Source of the DNA: Kiritimatiellia bacterium
GTDB lineage: Bacteria; Verrucomicrobiota; Kiritimatiellia; RFP12; UBA1067
NCBI GenBank assembly: GCA_016303225.1
Contig: JAEDMC010000020.1
Location: 1 to 22,943, forward strand
Length of the DNA stretch: 22,943 nt
Reading direction: 5' to 3'
Both the position numbers and the translations under genes were made by a program. Below, piece by piece: positions 14,200 through 21,497 of this stretch (its first letter is position 1; every line of letters begins with the position of its first letter). The notes beneath the pieces were generated by a model, which made no database searches, was not told where the DNA came from, and worked only from the letters and a program-made list of their open reading frames with translations.

Positions 14200-15782
14200 G
14201 CGAACTTCACCATCCTTTCAAGCTTCTCAAGCGCGGCGCCGGAATCAACGGATGCCTGCGCCAGCTTCACCGCTTCGACAAGCGACTCGGCCCTCCCCGC
14301 GACATGGATCGCCGCCGCCGCGTTGAGGACGGTCGCCGCGCGCTTGGCGCCACCGATCCGACCGGAGAGGACACCGCGCAGCTGACGCGCGTTTTCCTCG
14401 GGTGTACCGCCGGCCAGGTCGTCCGTCGTGAACGTTCCGCCACAAAGCTCCGCCCCTGAAAGAAGACGTGACGAGATCTGACCGTCCCTGAGTTCCGTGA
14501 CGAACGTGAAGCCCGAAGGCGAAATCTCGTCGAGCCCGTCCTCCCCGGAGAACACAAGCGCCCGCTCGCTGCCGAGATCACGCAGGGTCTGCGCGAAAAG
14601 CGGCGCCAGCTTCGGATCGTAGACGCCCAGCGCATGACGCCGCACGCCGGCGGGATTCGTGAGCGGACCGAGAAGATTGAAGATCGTCTTGCAGCCGAGC
14701 GCCTTGCGGACAGGCGCCGCGTAGCGCATGGCCGGGTGCAATTCACGGGCGAAGAGAAAGCCGATCCCGACCTCGCGAACGCAGCGCGCCACTGTCTCCG
14801 GCGTCAACGTCAGGTCATAGCCGAGCGCCTTGAGGACGTCGGCGGCGCCACATCTCGACGTCGCCGCCACGTTGCCGTGCTTGGCAACCGTCACGCCGGC
14901 TCCGGCCGCAACAAACGCCGCCGCTGTCGAGATGTTGAACGTGTGATGGCCGTCACCGCCCGTTCCCACGATGTCCACGGCATCCAAGTCTCCGAGGTCA
15001 ACCTTGACGCCTGCCTCGCGCATGGCGCAGACCGACCCGGAGAGGATTTCCGGCGTGATGCCGCGGGCATTGTACTCGTTCAGGAGCGCGGCGATCTCCC
15101 GTTCGGACATCTCCCCCCGCATCAGCGACGCCATGACGCGATGGGCATTCGTGGACGCGACGTCCCCGTCGCGTCCACCGTGTCGACAACACCGCTTCTC
15201 TGTCGCGGTGAGGGCACCGCTCCTCCGAACGAAATTCCTCAGCTGTTCGATTCCCTCCGGCGTCCCGATCGACTCGGGATGATACTGGAGCGACTCGATT
15301 GGAAGCGCCTTGTGACGCAGCCCCATGATCTCCCCGTCCGCGGTCTCGGCGGAGATCTCGAAGCAGTCTGGCAGCGTCTCGCGGTCGACGGCGAGAGAGT
15401 GGTAGCGCATGACCTCCATATCCTGCGGAAGTCCGGCGAAAAGTCCCTTGCCGTCGTGCCGAATCCGGCTCGTCTTGCCGTGCATCAGGCACTTGGCCGG
15501 CACGATCTTCGCGCCGAAGGCCTGCGCAATGGACTGATGCCCGAGACAGATTCCCAAAAGCGGCACCTTGCCGGCAAAGGCACGCACAGCCGCCAGCGTC
15601 ACGCCCGCCGAGTCCGGATTCCCCGGTCCCGGCGAGAGCACAATCGCCTCCGGCTTGAGCGCCGCAATGCCGTCCACGTCGATCTCGTCGTTCTTCACGA
15701 CCCGCACCTCGCGCCCGAGAGACCTGAGCGCCTGCACGAGGTTGTAGGTGAACGAATCGTAATTATCTATCACCAGAATCAT
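14196..15782 (-). CDS. trpGD: Fused anthranilate synthase glutaminase and anthranilate phosphoribosyltransferase (TrpG-TrpD)
   Basis: A 528-residue bifunctional protein. The N-terminal TrpG amidotransferase (about 1-188) begins ILVIDNYDSFTYNL and has Cys79 in GICLGHQ and His168/Glu170 in YHPESIGT. It feeds ammonia to TrpE. The C-terminal TrpD domain (from about 215) transfers phosphoribose to anthranilate and shows DIVGTGGDG, FNISTAAAF and AKHGNVAATS. ATG 15782 is preferred because AGGAGG lies 6 nt upstream; an in-frame GTG two codons earlier overlaps that site. The linker (about 188-213) is basic and low in family character. It contains an in-frame 28-bp palindrome, and the TrpD part seems to lack the first dozen or so residues of stand-alone TrpD. 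TrpG-TrpD fusion also occurs in enteric bacteria. Confidence 0.95.
   Translation of the reverse strand: MILVIDNYDSFTYNLVQALRSLGREVRVVKNDEIDVDGIAALKPEAIVLSPGPGNPDSAGVTLAAVRAFAGKVPLLGICLGHQSIAQAFGAKIVPAKCLMHGKTSRIRHDGKGLFAGLPQDMEVMRYHSLAVDRETLPDCFEISAETADGEIMGLRHKALPIESLQYHPESIGTPEGIEQLRNFVRRSGALTATEKRCCRHGGRDGDVASTNAHRVMASLMRGEMSEREIAALLNEYNARGITPEILSGSVCAMREAGVKVDLGDLDAVDIVGTGGDGHHTFNISTAAAFVAAGAGVTVAKHGNVAATSRCGAADVLKALGYDLTLTPETVARCVREVGIGFLFARELHPAMRYAAPVRKALGCKTIFNLLGPLTNPAGVRRHALGVYDPKLAPLFAQTLRDLGSERALVFSGEDGLDEISPSGFTFVTELRDGQISSRLLSGAELCGGTFTTDDLAGGTPEENARQLRGVLSGRIGGAKRAATVLNAAAAIHVAGRAESLVEAVKLAQASVDSGAALEKLERMVKFA
15151..15178. repeat. Palindromic element in the TrpG-TrpD linker
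   Basis: Perfect 12-bp arms (GTGGACGCGACG at 15151-15162 and its complement at 15167-15178) around the tetraloop TCCC. It encodes about residues 202-211 (GGRDGDVAST) of the linker. The GGACG stem base and TCCC/GGGA loop match the palindrome at 197-218 in the kinase gene. Confidence 0.6.
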
Positions 15783-15797
15783 CAGCACCCTCCTATC

Positions 15798-17234
15798 TCA
15801 ACCGATTTCCGCCGCGAATCGGGCGGCTGCGAAGATCGCCTTGGACTTGTTGATCGTCTCCTGATATTCCTTCTTCGGATCGGAATCGGCGACGATGCCG
15901 GCTCCGGCACGCATCGTAAGCACCCCCTTCTCGAGGAACATCGTCCGGATGACGATGGCAAAGTTCATCTCGCCGGTGTAGCTGAAGAACCCGGCAACGC
16001 CACCATACAATCCGCGCGGAGACTTCTCCAGCTCCGACAGGATTTCCATCGCCCGCACCTTCGGCGCTCCCGTGAGCGTACCGGCTGGGAACGTCGCCTC
16101 CAGAAGGTCGAAGGCGTCCTTGTCCGCATCCAACTCCCCAATCACGTTCGAGACGAGATGCATGACATGCGAATAGCGTTCGACATGCGCAAACGAATCG
16201 ACCCGCACGCTGCCGGTCTTCGAAACGCGTCCAAGGTCGTTCCGGCCAAGATCGACGAGCATCACGTGCTCGGCCCTTTCCTTCGGATCCGCTTTGAGCT
16301 CCGCCTCGAGCAGGTGGTCCGTCTCGACCGTCGCACCGCGCGGGCGCGTCCCGGCAATCGGCGCCGTGGACGCCTTCCGCCCCTGGAGCTTCACCAGCTC
16401 TTCCGGAGAGGAGCCGATCAGCACCTTTCCCCCGACCTTGAGGAAGAAGTTGTACGGCGATGGGTTTACCATCCGGAGCGCCCGGTAGAGAGCCAGGGGT
16501 TCGACGTCAGTCTCGGCCGTGAATTTCTGCGACGGCACGATCTGGATGACCTCTCCGGCACGAATCGCCGCCTTGCACTTTTCGACGATCTCCTCAAACT
16601 CCTTCTCGCCCATCTCCGGCACAAACGGCGAAAGACGCGCAGATGACGAGCTCCCACGGACCCGGGCTATCGATGCCGCGCTCAGGACGCGGTCATAGAC
16701 GGCGTCGATTTCCGCGAACGCGCGCCGATAGGCGTCTTCCGCCGTCTCTCCCGCCTCAACACCCGTCACGCGAACGACCAGCACCGTCTGGCGGACGTGA
16801 TCCATCACCAGAATCGTGTCCGTCAGGAGAAAGGCGCTTGAAGGCGTTCCTTCCTCAGACTTGAGCCCGACGCGGGGAACAAAGGCCTTCACAGCGTCGT
16901 ACGCGAGGTATCCGATCGCGCCGCCTTGCAACGACGGCAGCTCCGGCGCCGGCGCAAACGACTGCGCGGCCAGCGCGGCCTTGACCTTCGCCAGCGGATG
17001 CTCGCCGGGCTGTGCGACGACGACCGCCGTCGGGTCAATGCCAAGATACGAGTATCGACCCGGGTTCTCGCCGCCGGAGACGCTCTCCAGCAGAAAGACG
17101 TTTTCGTCTTCGACGACACGCGACAACACGGCCACCGGCGTCTCACGGTCCGACAGGAACTCGCGATAGACCGGCGTCCGGCGCCCATCCGCCGTCCGGC
17201 GAATGAAATCCTCTACTGCTAGGACTTTCAGCAT
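15798..17234 (-). CDS. trpE: Anthranilate synthase component I
   Basis: Converts chorismate and ammonia (from TrpG) to anthranilate, the committed step. The 478-residue protein has the N-terminal LLES motif (48-51), the known tryptophan feedback site. The chorismate-binding domain has GSSPEE (274-279), AGTRPRG (294-300), DLGRNDLGRV (328-337) and GTLTGAPK (385-392). The ATG overlaps the trpF stop by 7 nt (ATGCTGA), and 15 nt separate its stop from trpGD. Both feedback control and leader attenuation of the operon are therefore predicted. Confidence 0.97.
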   Translation of the reverse strand: MLKVLAVEDFIRRTADGRRTPVYREFLSDRETPVAVLSRVVEDENVFLLESVSGGENPGRYSYLGIDPTAVVVAQPGEHPLAKVKAALAAQSFAPAPELPSLQGGAIGYLAYDAVKAFVPRVGLKSEEGTPSSAFLLTDTILVMDHVRQTVLVVRVTGVEAGETAEDAYRRAFAEIDAVYDRVLSAASIARVRGSSSSARLSPFVPEMGEKEFEEIVEKCKAAIRAGEVIQIVPSQKFTAETDVEPLALYRALRMVNPSPYNFFLKVGGKVLIGSSPEELVKLQGRKASTAPIAGTRPRGATVETDHLLEAELKADPKERAEHVMLVDLGRNDLGRVSKTGSVRVDSFAHVERYSHVMHLVSNVIGELDADKDAFDLLEATFPAGTLTGAPKVRAMEILSELEKSPRGLYGGVAGFFSYTGEMNFAIVIRTMFLEKGVLTMRAGAGIVADSDPKKEYQETINKSKAIFAAARFAAEIG

Positions 17235-17809
17235 TTTCCACCTACCTTCCGTTTTGCAAACTCAACCGCATCGAAAAACTCCTTCAACCGCTCGATCGAC
17301 TTGACGCCGCGCGAACTCTCGAGGCTTCCCGAAACATCGATGACATCCGCTCCGCTCTCCAACGCCGCTCCGATATTCGCCGACGAAATCCCGCCCGCCT
17401 GGACCGACTTGAACGGACCTTTCCGCAGCGTCCTCTCTCCGTCACCGTGCGACGAATCGAAAAGGAGCGCATCGCCCTCCGCACCACCGGCCAGCGTCCA
17501 CACCTCGTATCCCAGCGCCTTGAGCATCGCGACCTCAGCGCCCTTGGCCCGACGATGCAATTGGACGATGTGCAGACCGCACATGCCCGCCACTGAAACG
17601 ACTTCCAGCATGTTGCCGGTCGTGAACACCCCCACGCAACGGGATGTCCCCTTCAAGCGGTGCATTGTCTTGCAGACGAAGTCCGCCGTCACTTGACGCG
17701 GGCTGCTCTCGGCGAAGACGAAGCCAAGGTAGTCCGCGCCCAGGCGCTCCGCCTCAGCGGCGAAGTCCGTGTCATTGACGCCACATATCTTGATCTTTGT
17801 AGTTGACAT
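17228..17809 (-). CDS. trpF: Phosphoribosylanthranilate isomerase
   Basis: Performs the Amadori rearrangement of phosphoribosylanthranilate. The 193-residue barrel has the catalytic cysteine in KIKICG (Cys9) and the general acid aspartate in LLFDSS. The phosphate-binding AGGISSANI segment and DVSGSLESSRGVKS follow near the C-terminus, as in the family. It is the first structural gene of the operon, an unusual position since trpE is more often first. ATG 17809 has AAGGA 6 nt upstream. The leader terminator ends only 15 nt before it, so this gene directly receives the attenuation decision. Confidence 0.95.
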   Translation of the reverse strand: MSTTKIKICGVNDTDFAAEAERLGADYLGFVFAESSPRQVTADFVCKTMHRLKGTSRCVGVFTTGNMLEVVSVAGMCGLHIVQLHRRAKGAEVAMLKALGYEVWTLAGGAEGDALLFDSSHGDGERTLRKGPFKSVQAGGISSANIGAALESGADVIDVSGSLESSRGVKSIERLKEFFDAVEFAKRKVGGKC

Positions 17810-17823
17810 TGTATTTCCTTCGC

Positions 17824-17864
17824 AAAAAACGAAAGGCGAACCGCACTGCTTCGCGATCCGCCTT
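17824..17864 (-). terminator. trp attenuator (intrinsic terminator in the leader)
   Basis: AAGGCGGATCGC (17864-17853) pairs with GCGGTTCGCCTT (17844-17833), a 12-bp stem with two G-U pairs and an 8-nt loop. TCG and then six T (17829-17824) follow. It sits between the leader peptide and trpF. GCATCCGC inside the leader peptide gene (17927-17920) can pair with GCGGATCGC of the left arm, leaving one bulged base, which would form the competing antiterminator. Confidence 0.82.
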
Positions 17865-17891
17865 CAGGGTTCTGGGTTTCGGTTCCTGCGT

Positions 17892-17975
17892 CTATTCGCA
17901 ACTAAACGGCAACTGACCCGCGGATGCAAGACCCGGGCGCCACCAAATAAGGCAAAGCTGCAAATAGTGTTTCAT
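17892..17975 (-). CDS. trpL: trp operon leader peptide with tandem Trp codons
   Basis: A 27-residue open frame from ATG 17975 to TAG 17892, in the trp leader. Residues 11-12 are consecutive TGG codons (LIWWRPG), at 17945-17940. Tandem Trp codons just upstream of an intrinsic terminator and the trp genes are the signature of ribosome-mediated attenuation: when charged tRNA-Trp is scarce the ribosome stalls here and lets the antiterminator form. The Trp codons lie 12 nt before the proposed antiterminator strand. The Shine-Dalgarno is imperfect: AGAGG lies 14 nt upstream of the ATG. The peptide itself is not expected to have another function. Confidence 0.8.
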   Translation of the reverse strand: MKHYLQLCLIWWRPGLASAGQLPFSCE

Positions 17976-18013
17976 GTTTTCAATGTCAACCTCTTATCAG
18001 ATCGACGAGTGGT

Positions 18014-18043
18014 ATGATATCAAAAAAGTACGCCATTTGTCAA
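18014..18043 (-). promoter_or_regulatory. trp operon promoter
   Basis: TTGACA (18043-18038) and TATCAT (18019-18014) are separated by 18 bp on the minus strand. It starts directly past the stop of the Na/Pi cotransporter gene. Transcription would begin near 18007, giving a leader of about 200 nt that holds trpL and the attenuator. Confidence 0.7.
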
Positions 18044-19726
18044 CTATGCTAGTTCCGCTTTGACGCGCTCCGCGATGTTCTCGAGATGACGTGCGACGTC
18101 CTTGACGGCGGACATCACCGTCAGGAACGCCATGTCATGCGGAGCATCGCCGGGGGCTTCCTTCAGCTTCAGGGCAAACCGACGCGTCAGGTCGCGTGCC
18201 GTCTCCACGATCCGCTTCCCTGACGCATCCGGGTCAAGCGCAAGCGCCTCTCCGGACTTCAAGGCGCGGACAATGTCGGCCGCCATCGACCTCATCTCAC
18301 CCATCAGGTCGTTCGTCAGCTGCAGGACCTCGTCGGAAAGCCCCTCCCGCTGGACGCGCGAAGCCTTCCTGAAGATCTTGAGCGCGATGTCGGAGATTCG
18401 TTCGGCGTCGTTGACGCAATGGAGCATCTCCGGCAGCGCCTGCGCCTGACGTTCTGTCAGCTCGCGCTTCGAAATCTCAACGAGATAGTCCCGGAGACTC
18501 GCCTGCAATCCGTCAATCTCGCGTTCGGCATCCTGAACGGACTCCTCCGCGACGTTCGCCCGTCCAAGACAGGTGTTCAGCGCGACCGAAGCGACCGTCG
18601 CCGCACGCCTGGTCATCTCCCCGAGCGTCCGCCGCGCCGCCATCAGCGCCAACGCAGGACTGGCCAGCAGGCGCGGCTCAAGCGCCGTCACCTTCAGGCT
18701 GGTTCCATCACGCAGCAATCGCGTGCAAAGCCGAGCCAAGAGCGGAATGAAGAACGAAAGGACGACGACATTCGCTACGTTGAAGAGCGTATGCGCCATC
18801 GCCACATGCCGACCGGGATTCTCGCCCAGGAACGCATTCCCCTCGGCGCAGGCATTGACCAGATGAAAGAACGCCGGAGCCCTAACGCCTCCTTCTGCGA
18901 AGACGAGCACGAAGGTCATCACCAGCAGCAAGGTTCCGAGGATGTTGAACAGCGCATGCGCGAGCGCCGCACGACGGGCGTTCACGTTCGTCCCGATCGA
19001 GGCCAGCAGCGCGGTGACGGTCGTCCCGATGTTGTCGCCCAGGACGATCGGAACCGCCGTCCAGAGGTTGATGACCCCGGCGTTCGCGAGGGCGATGGTT
19101 AGGCCGATGGTCGCGGACGAGCTTTGCACGGCGACCGTGCAGAGCGTCCCGACCGCAATCGCGCCCAGGACCGCCCCGAAGGGAAGGTATCCATTTGCCG
19201 ACGGCGCACAGTCAAAGCGCGAGAAGAAGGAGATGAACTCGGGCAGCTTGGCCAACGCCTTGAGTTCGTGGCTCATCATGTTCATGCCGAAGAAGAGAAG
19301 ACCGAACCCCAGAACCGTCCGCCAGGCCCCGCGCATCATCGAGCGTTGGGCGACCATCAGCCCGACCACGCCCAACACGACGGAGGGGAGCGCCAGGTCG
19401 GTCACCTTGAGCGAAACGAGCTGGCCTGTCACCGTCGTTCCGATGTTCGCCCCGAAGACGACACCAATCGCCTGCGTCAGCGAAAGAAGCCCCGCGTTGA
19501 CGAATCCAACGGTCATGACGGTCGTCGCCGAGGAGCTCTGGATGAGTGCCGTGATGCCAGCACCCGCCGCGATTGCCGCAACGCGGTTTTTCGTCACATA
19601 GCCGAGAATGGCCTTCATCCGGGCTCCAGCGACCTGCGTGAGCCCTTCGGACATCAGCCCCATTCCATAGATGAAGAGGGCGAGTCCGCCCAACACCGTC
19701 GTTGCGATTTGCATGTTTCCCGTCAT
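18044..19726 (-). CDS. Na/phosphate cotransporter family protein with C-terminal PhoU-like domain
   Basis: A 560-residue inner-membrane protein of the NptA/YjbB Na/Pi-II family. The transport part has two inverted repeats, each with the signature QSSSAT (Gln63 and Gln201) and a following G(A/D)NIGTT motif, embedded in hydrophobic helices over about residues 8-340. The C-terminal third (about 365-560) is helical and charged (e.g. EEVQ-type heptads, CVNDAERISDIALKIFRKA) and matches the PhoU-like tail common in this family, a likely sensor or regulator of flux. ATG 19726 has GAGGA 6 nt upstream. It lies 21 nt behind a 28-residue membrane miniprotein. Direction (uptake or export) is not decided by sequence; bacterial relatives such as YjbB are linked to phosphate export. 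Confidence 0.9.
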   Translation of the reverse strand: MTGNMQIATTVLGGLALFIYGMGLMSEGLTQVAGARMKAILGYVTKNRVAAIAAGAGITALIQSSSATTVMTVGFVNAGLLSLTQAIGVVFGANIGTTVTGQLVSLKVTDLALPSVVLGVVGLMVAQRSMMRGAWRTVLGFGLLFFGMNMMSHELKALAKLPEFISFFSRFDCAPSANGYLPFGAVLGAIAVGTLCTVAVQSSSATIGLTIALANAGVINLWTAVPIVLGDNIGTTVTALLASIGTNVNARRAALAHALFNILGTLLLVMTFVLVFAEGGVRAPAFFHLVNACAEGNAFLGENPGRHVAMAHTLFNVANVVVLSFFIPLLARLCTRLLRDGTSLKVTALEPRLLASPALALMAARRTLGEMTRRAATVASVALNTCLGRANVAEESVQDAEREIDGLQASLRDYLVEISKRELTERQAQALPEMLHCVNDAERISDIALKIFRKASRVQREGLSDEVLQLTNDLMGEMRSMAADIVRALKSGEALALDPDASGKRIVETARDLTRRFALKLKEAPGDAPHDMAFLTVMSAVKDVARHLENIAERVKAELA

Positions 19727-19747
19727 GGTCGTTCCTCATCTTCCCTA

Positions 19748-19834
19748 TCACTTGAGCCAGTTGATGAGATAAAGAAGGATGACGACGGCAACACCAATGC
19801 CGATTTCAATTCTTGTTCTCTTTTCACGATCCAT
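19748..19834 (-). CDS. 28-residue single-span membrane miniprotein
   Basis: ATG 19834 to TGA 19748. The N-terminus is charged (MDREKRTRIE), followed by one hydrophobic helix (IGIGVAVVILLYLINWLK) ending close to the stop, so a single membrane span with the N-terminus probably inside. AGAGGAG lies 7-8 nt upstream, a strong ribosome site, and the stop is 21 nt before the Na/Pi cotransporter ATG. I recognise no family. By analogy with small membrane proteins encoded beside transporters, it may bind or tune the cotransporter; that is inference. Confidence 0.65.
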   Translation of the reverse strand: MDREKRTRIEIGIGVAVVILLYLINWLK

Positions 19835-19859
19835 TGTCTTTCTCCTCTTGGACGGCCTC

Positions 19860-19901
19860 ATTATCGCAAACGTTTGTTACGGAACGATTTGTTTTCCGTT
19901 A
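19860..19901 (-). promoter_or_regulatory. Palindromic control region upstream of the miniprotein/Na-Pi operon
   Basis: CAAACGTTTG (19867-19876) is a perfect palindrome. Next to it, ACGGAA (19879-19884) is matched by TTCCGT farther along, forming a second symmetric site to 19901. On the minus strand a GATAAT hexamer (19865-19860) could be the -10 box, which would place the palindrome inside the promoter. No good -35 is seen, so an activator or repressor site is plausible. Confidence 0.35.
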
Positions 19902-20051
19902 GGATTGCATTAAAAATTTGAGAATCCCGAGTGGAATCGTCTCCAAGGTTTTCAGAACTTCCACGCTATTTCAAAGCCGTAGACATTCGTCGGCCGGCGA
20001 GATCTTGAAAATCGAACTTGAGCGTCCAGAATTCGGGCGCATTGAGGCAGA

Positions 20052-21497
20052 TTATTTCGGTCGAGAGAGCGACTGCCCGACCAGGATCATCAGCGTGTAG
20101 ATCTCAAGACGTCCGGCGAGCATGGCGATGCAATAGACGATCTTCAATGCGTCCGGAATCGCACCGTAGTTCTGTGCCGGACCAAGGCTGCCAAAGGCCG
20201 GCCCGACGTTCCCCACCATGCTCAGCGCCGCCGTGAACGCCGTGGGAACGTCCAACCCGCAAACCGCGCCCGCCAAGGCCGTGGCGAACACGACGATCAT
20301 GTAGACGAAGATGAACGAACCGACGACCGACACGATCTCGCGCTTCGCCGGCGTTCCGTTGACGCGAAGCGTAAAGACGCCATGCGGGTGCAGAAGCTTC
20401 ATGATGTCGTTGCGGAGCGCCTTGGCGAGGATCGACCAGCGGATGACCTTGATGCCGCCGGCGGTCGAACCAGAACAACCTCCCACGAGAAAGAGGAGCA
20501 AGATGACCATCTGCGCCGCCGATGTCCAGCACGTAAAGTCGCTTGTCATGAAACCCGTCGTCGAGACAATCGACGCGACCTGAAAGGCAGCGTTCCTGAG
20601 CGAAGCCGAAGTTGAACCGAATTGCGGCAACTCAAACAGCGTCAGGGCGGCAATGACCGGCACCAGCAGAAAGACGAATCCCCGGAGTTCCGTATTGTCC
20701 CTCACCTCGGCCCATTTCCCCGCACAAACTGCATAGTAGACGCCGAAGTTTACAGAGGCAAGAACCATGAACAGCGTGCAAATCCATTCCGCCGCCGGGC
20801 TTGCGAACGCCCCGAGCGAAGCGTTGCGCGTGGAGAAGCCTCCCGTACCCATCGTCGAGAAGGCATGGCACACGGCGTCAAACCAGCCCATGCCGACCCA
20901 ATGGAGCGCCACGGCCTGGACAACCGTCAGTACGAAATAGATCAGCCAGAGAACGCGCGCCGTGTCGCCGATCCGCGACGTCAGCTTGCCCTTCTCAGGA
21001 CCGCTTGTCTCCGCCTGGATGAGCCGGAACGCGCCGACGCCCAGGAGCGGAATGAGCGCCACAGCCAAGGCGATGACGCCCATGCCGCCCAGCCAGTGCG
21101 TCTGGCACCGCCAGAAGTTGATGCACTTGGGGAGCGCCTCGACATCCGACAGGACGGACGCACCCGTCGTGGTGAAGCCGCTCACGCTCTCGAAGATCGC
21201 ATCGACGAGTCCGGGGAAACACCCGCTCGCGTAGAACGGCCATGCGCCGAAGATTCCGATCGCAACCCATACGCTTCCGACGATCATGAAGGCGTTCTGG
21301 GCGCCGTCAAGCCGGACCCGGCCACGGCTGCGGCGTGCGAACCAGACGGCCAGAGCCCAACTGATCACGAGCGGCACGCCGAAGTCCGCCAGGTTCCGCC
21401 ACTCGCCGTACCAGCCGGCGACGAACATCGGCAGCAGGAACGACGTGCCGACCAGCGCCAGCACCGTCGAAAGCGACCTTGCGAGAATCGACTTCAC
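20052..21497 (-). CDS. trkH: TrkH-type potassium uptake channel subunit
   Basis: A 481-residue inner-membrane protein of the Trk/Ktr/HKT superfamily. The four pore-loop segments are visible: TTTGAS (109-114), STMGTGGFST (214-223), STTGFMTSD (312-320) and SMVGNVGPAFG (426-436), each with its filter glycine. Hydrophobic helices fill the rest, and the region GGCSGSTAGGIKVIR (about 339-353) matches the intramembrane loop of the third repeat. The start is GTG 21497, overlapping the trkA stop as GTGA, so TrkA and TrkH are coupled. No clear terminator follows in the 217 bp before the next gene. Confidence 0.95.
   Translation of the reverse strand: MKSILARSLSTVLALVGTSFLLPMFVAGWYGEWRNLADFGVPLVISWALAVWFARRSRGRVRLDGAQNAFMIVGSVWVAIGIFGAWPFYASGCFPGLVDAIFESVSGFTTTGASVLSDVEALPKCINFWRCQTHWLGGMGVIALAVALIPLLGVGAFRLIQAETSGPEKGKLTSRIGDTARVLWLIYFVLTVVQAVALHWVGMGWFDAVCHAFSTMGTGGFSTRNASLGAFASPAAEWICTLFMVLASVNFGVYYAVCAGKWAEVRDNTELRGFVFLLVPVIAALTLFELPQFGSTSASLRNAAFQVASIVSTTGFMTSDFTCWTSAAQMVILLLFLVGGCSGSTAGGIKVIRWSILAKALRNDIMKLLHPHGVFTLRVNGTPAKREIVSVVGSFIFVYMIVVFATALAGAVCGLDVPTAFTAALSMVGNVGPAFGSLGPAQNYGAIPDALKIVYCIAMLAGRLEIYTLMILVGQSLSRPK

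Noticed and set aside
17880..17960. T-box riboswitch in the trp leader (GGTGGCGCCC)
   Set aside because: The match to the T-box AGGGTGGNACCGCG is poor. The GGTGG comes from tandem Trp codons of a leader peptide, which explains the region better.
18044..18060. TrpR-like operator AACTAGCATAGTT by the trp promoter
   Set aside because: It is the coding end and stop of the Na/Pi transporter gene, has only short arms and lacks the CTAG spacing of known trp operators.
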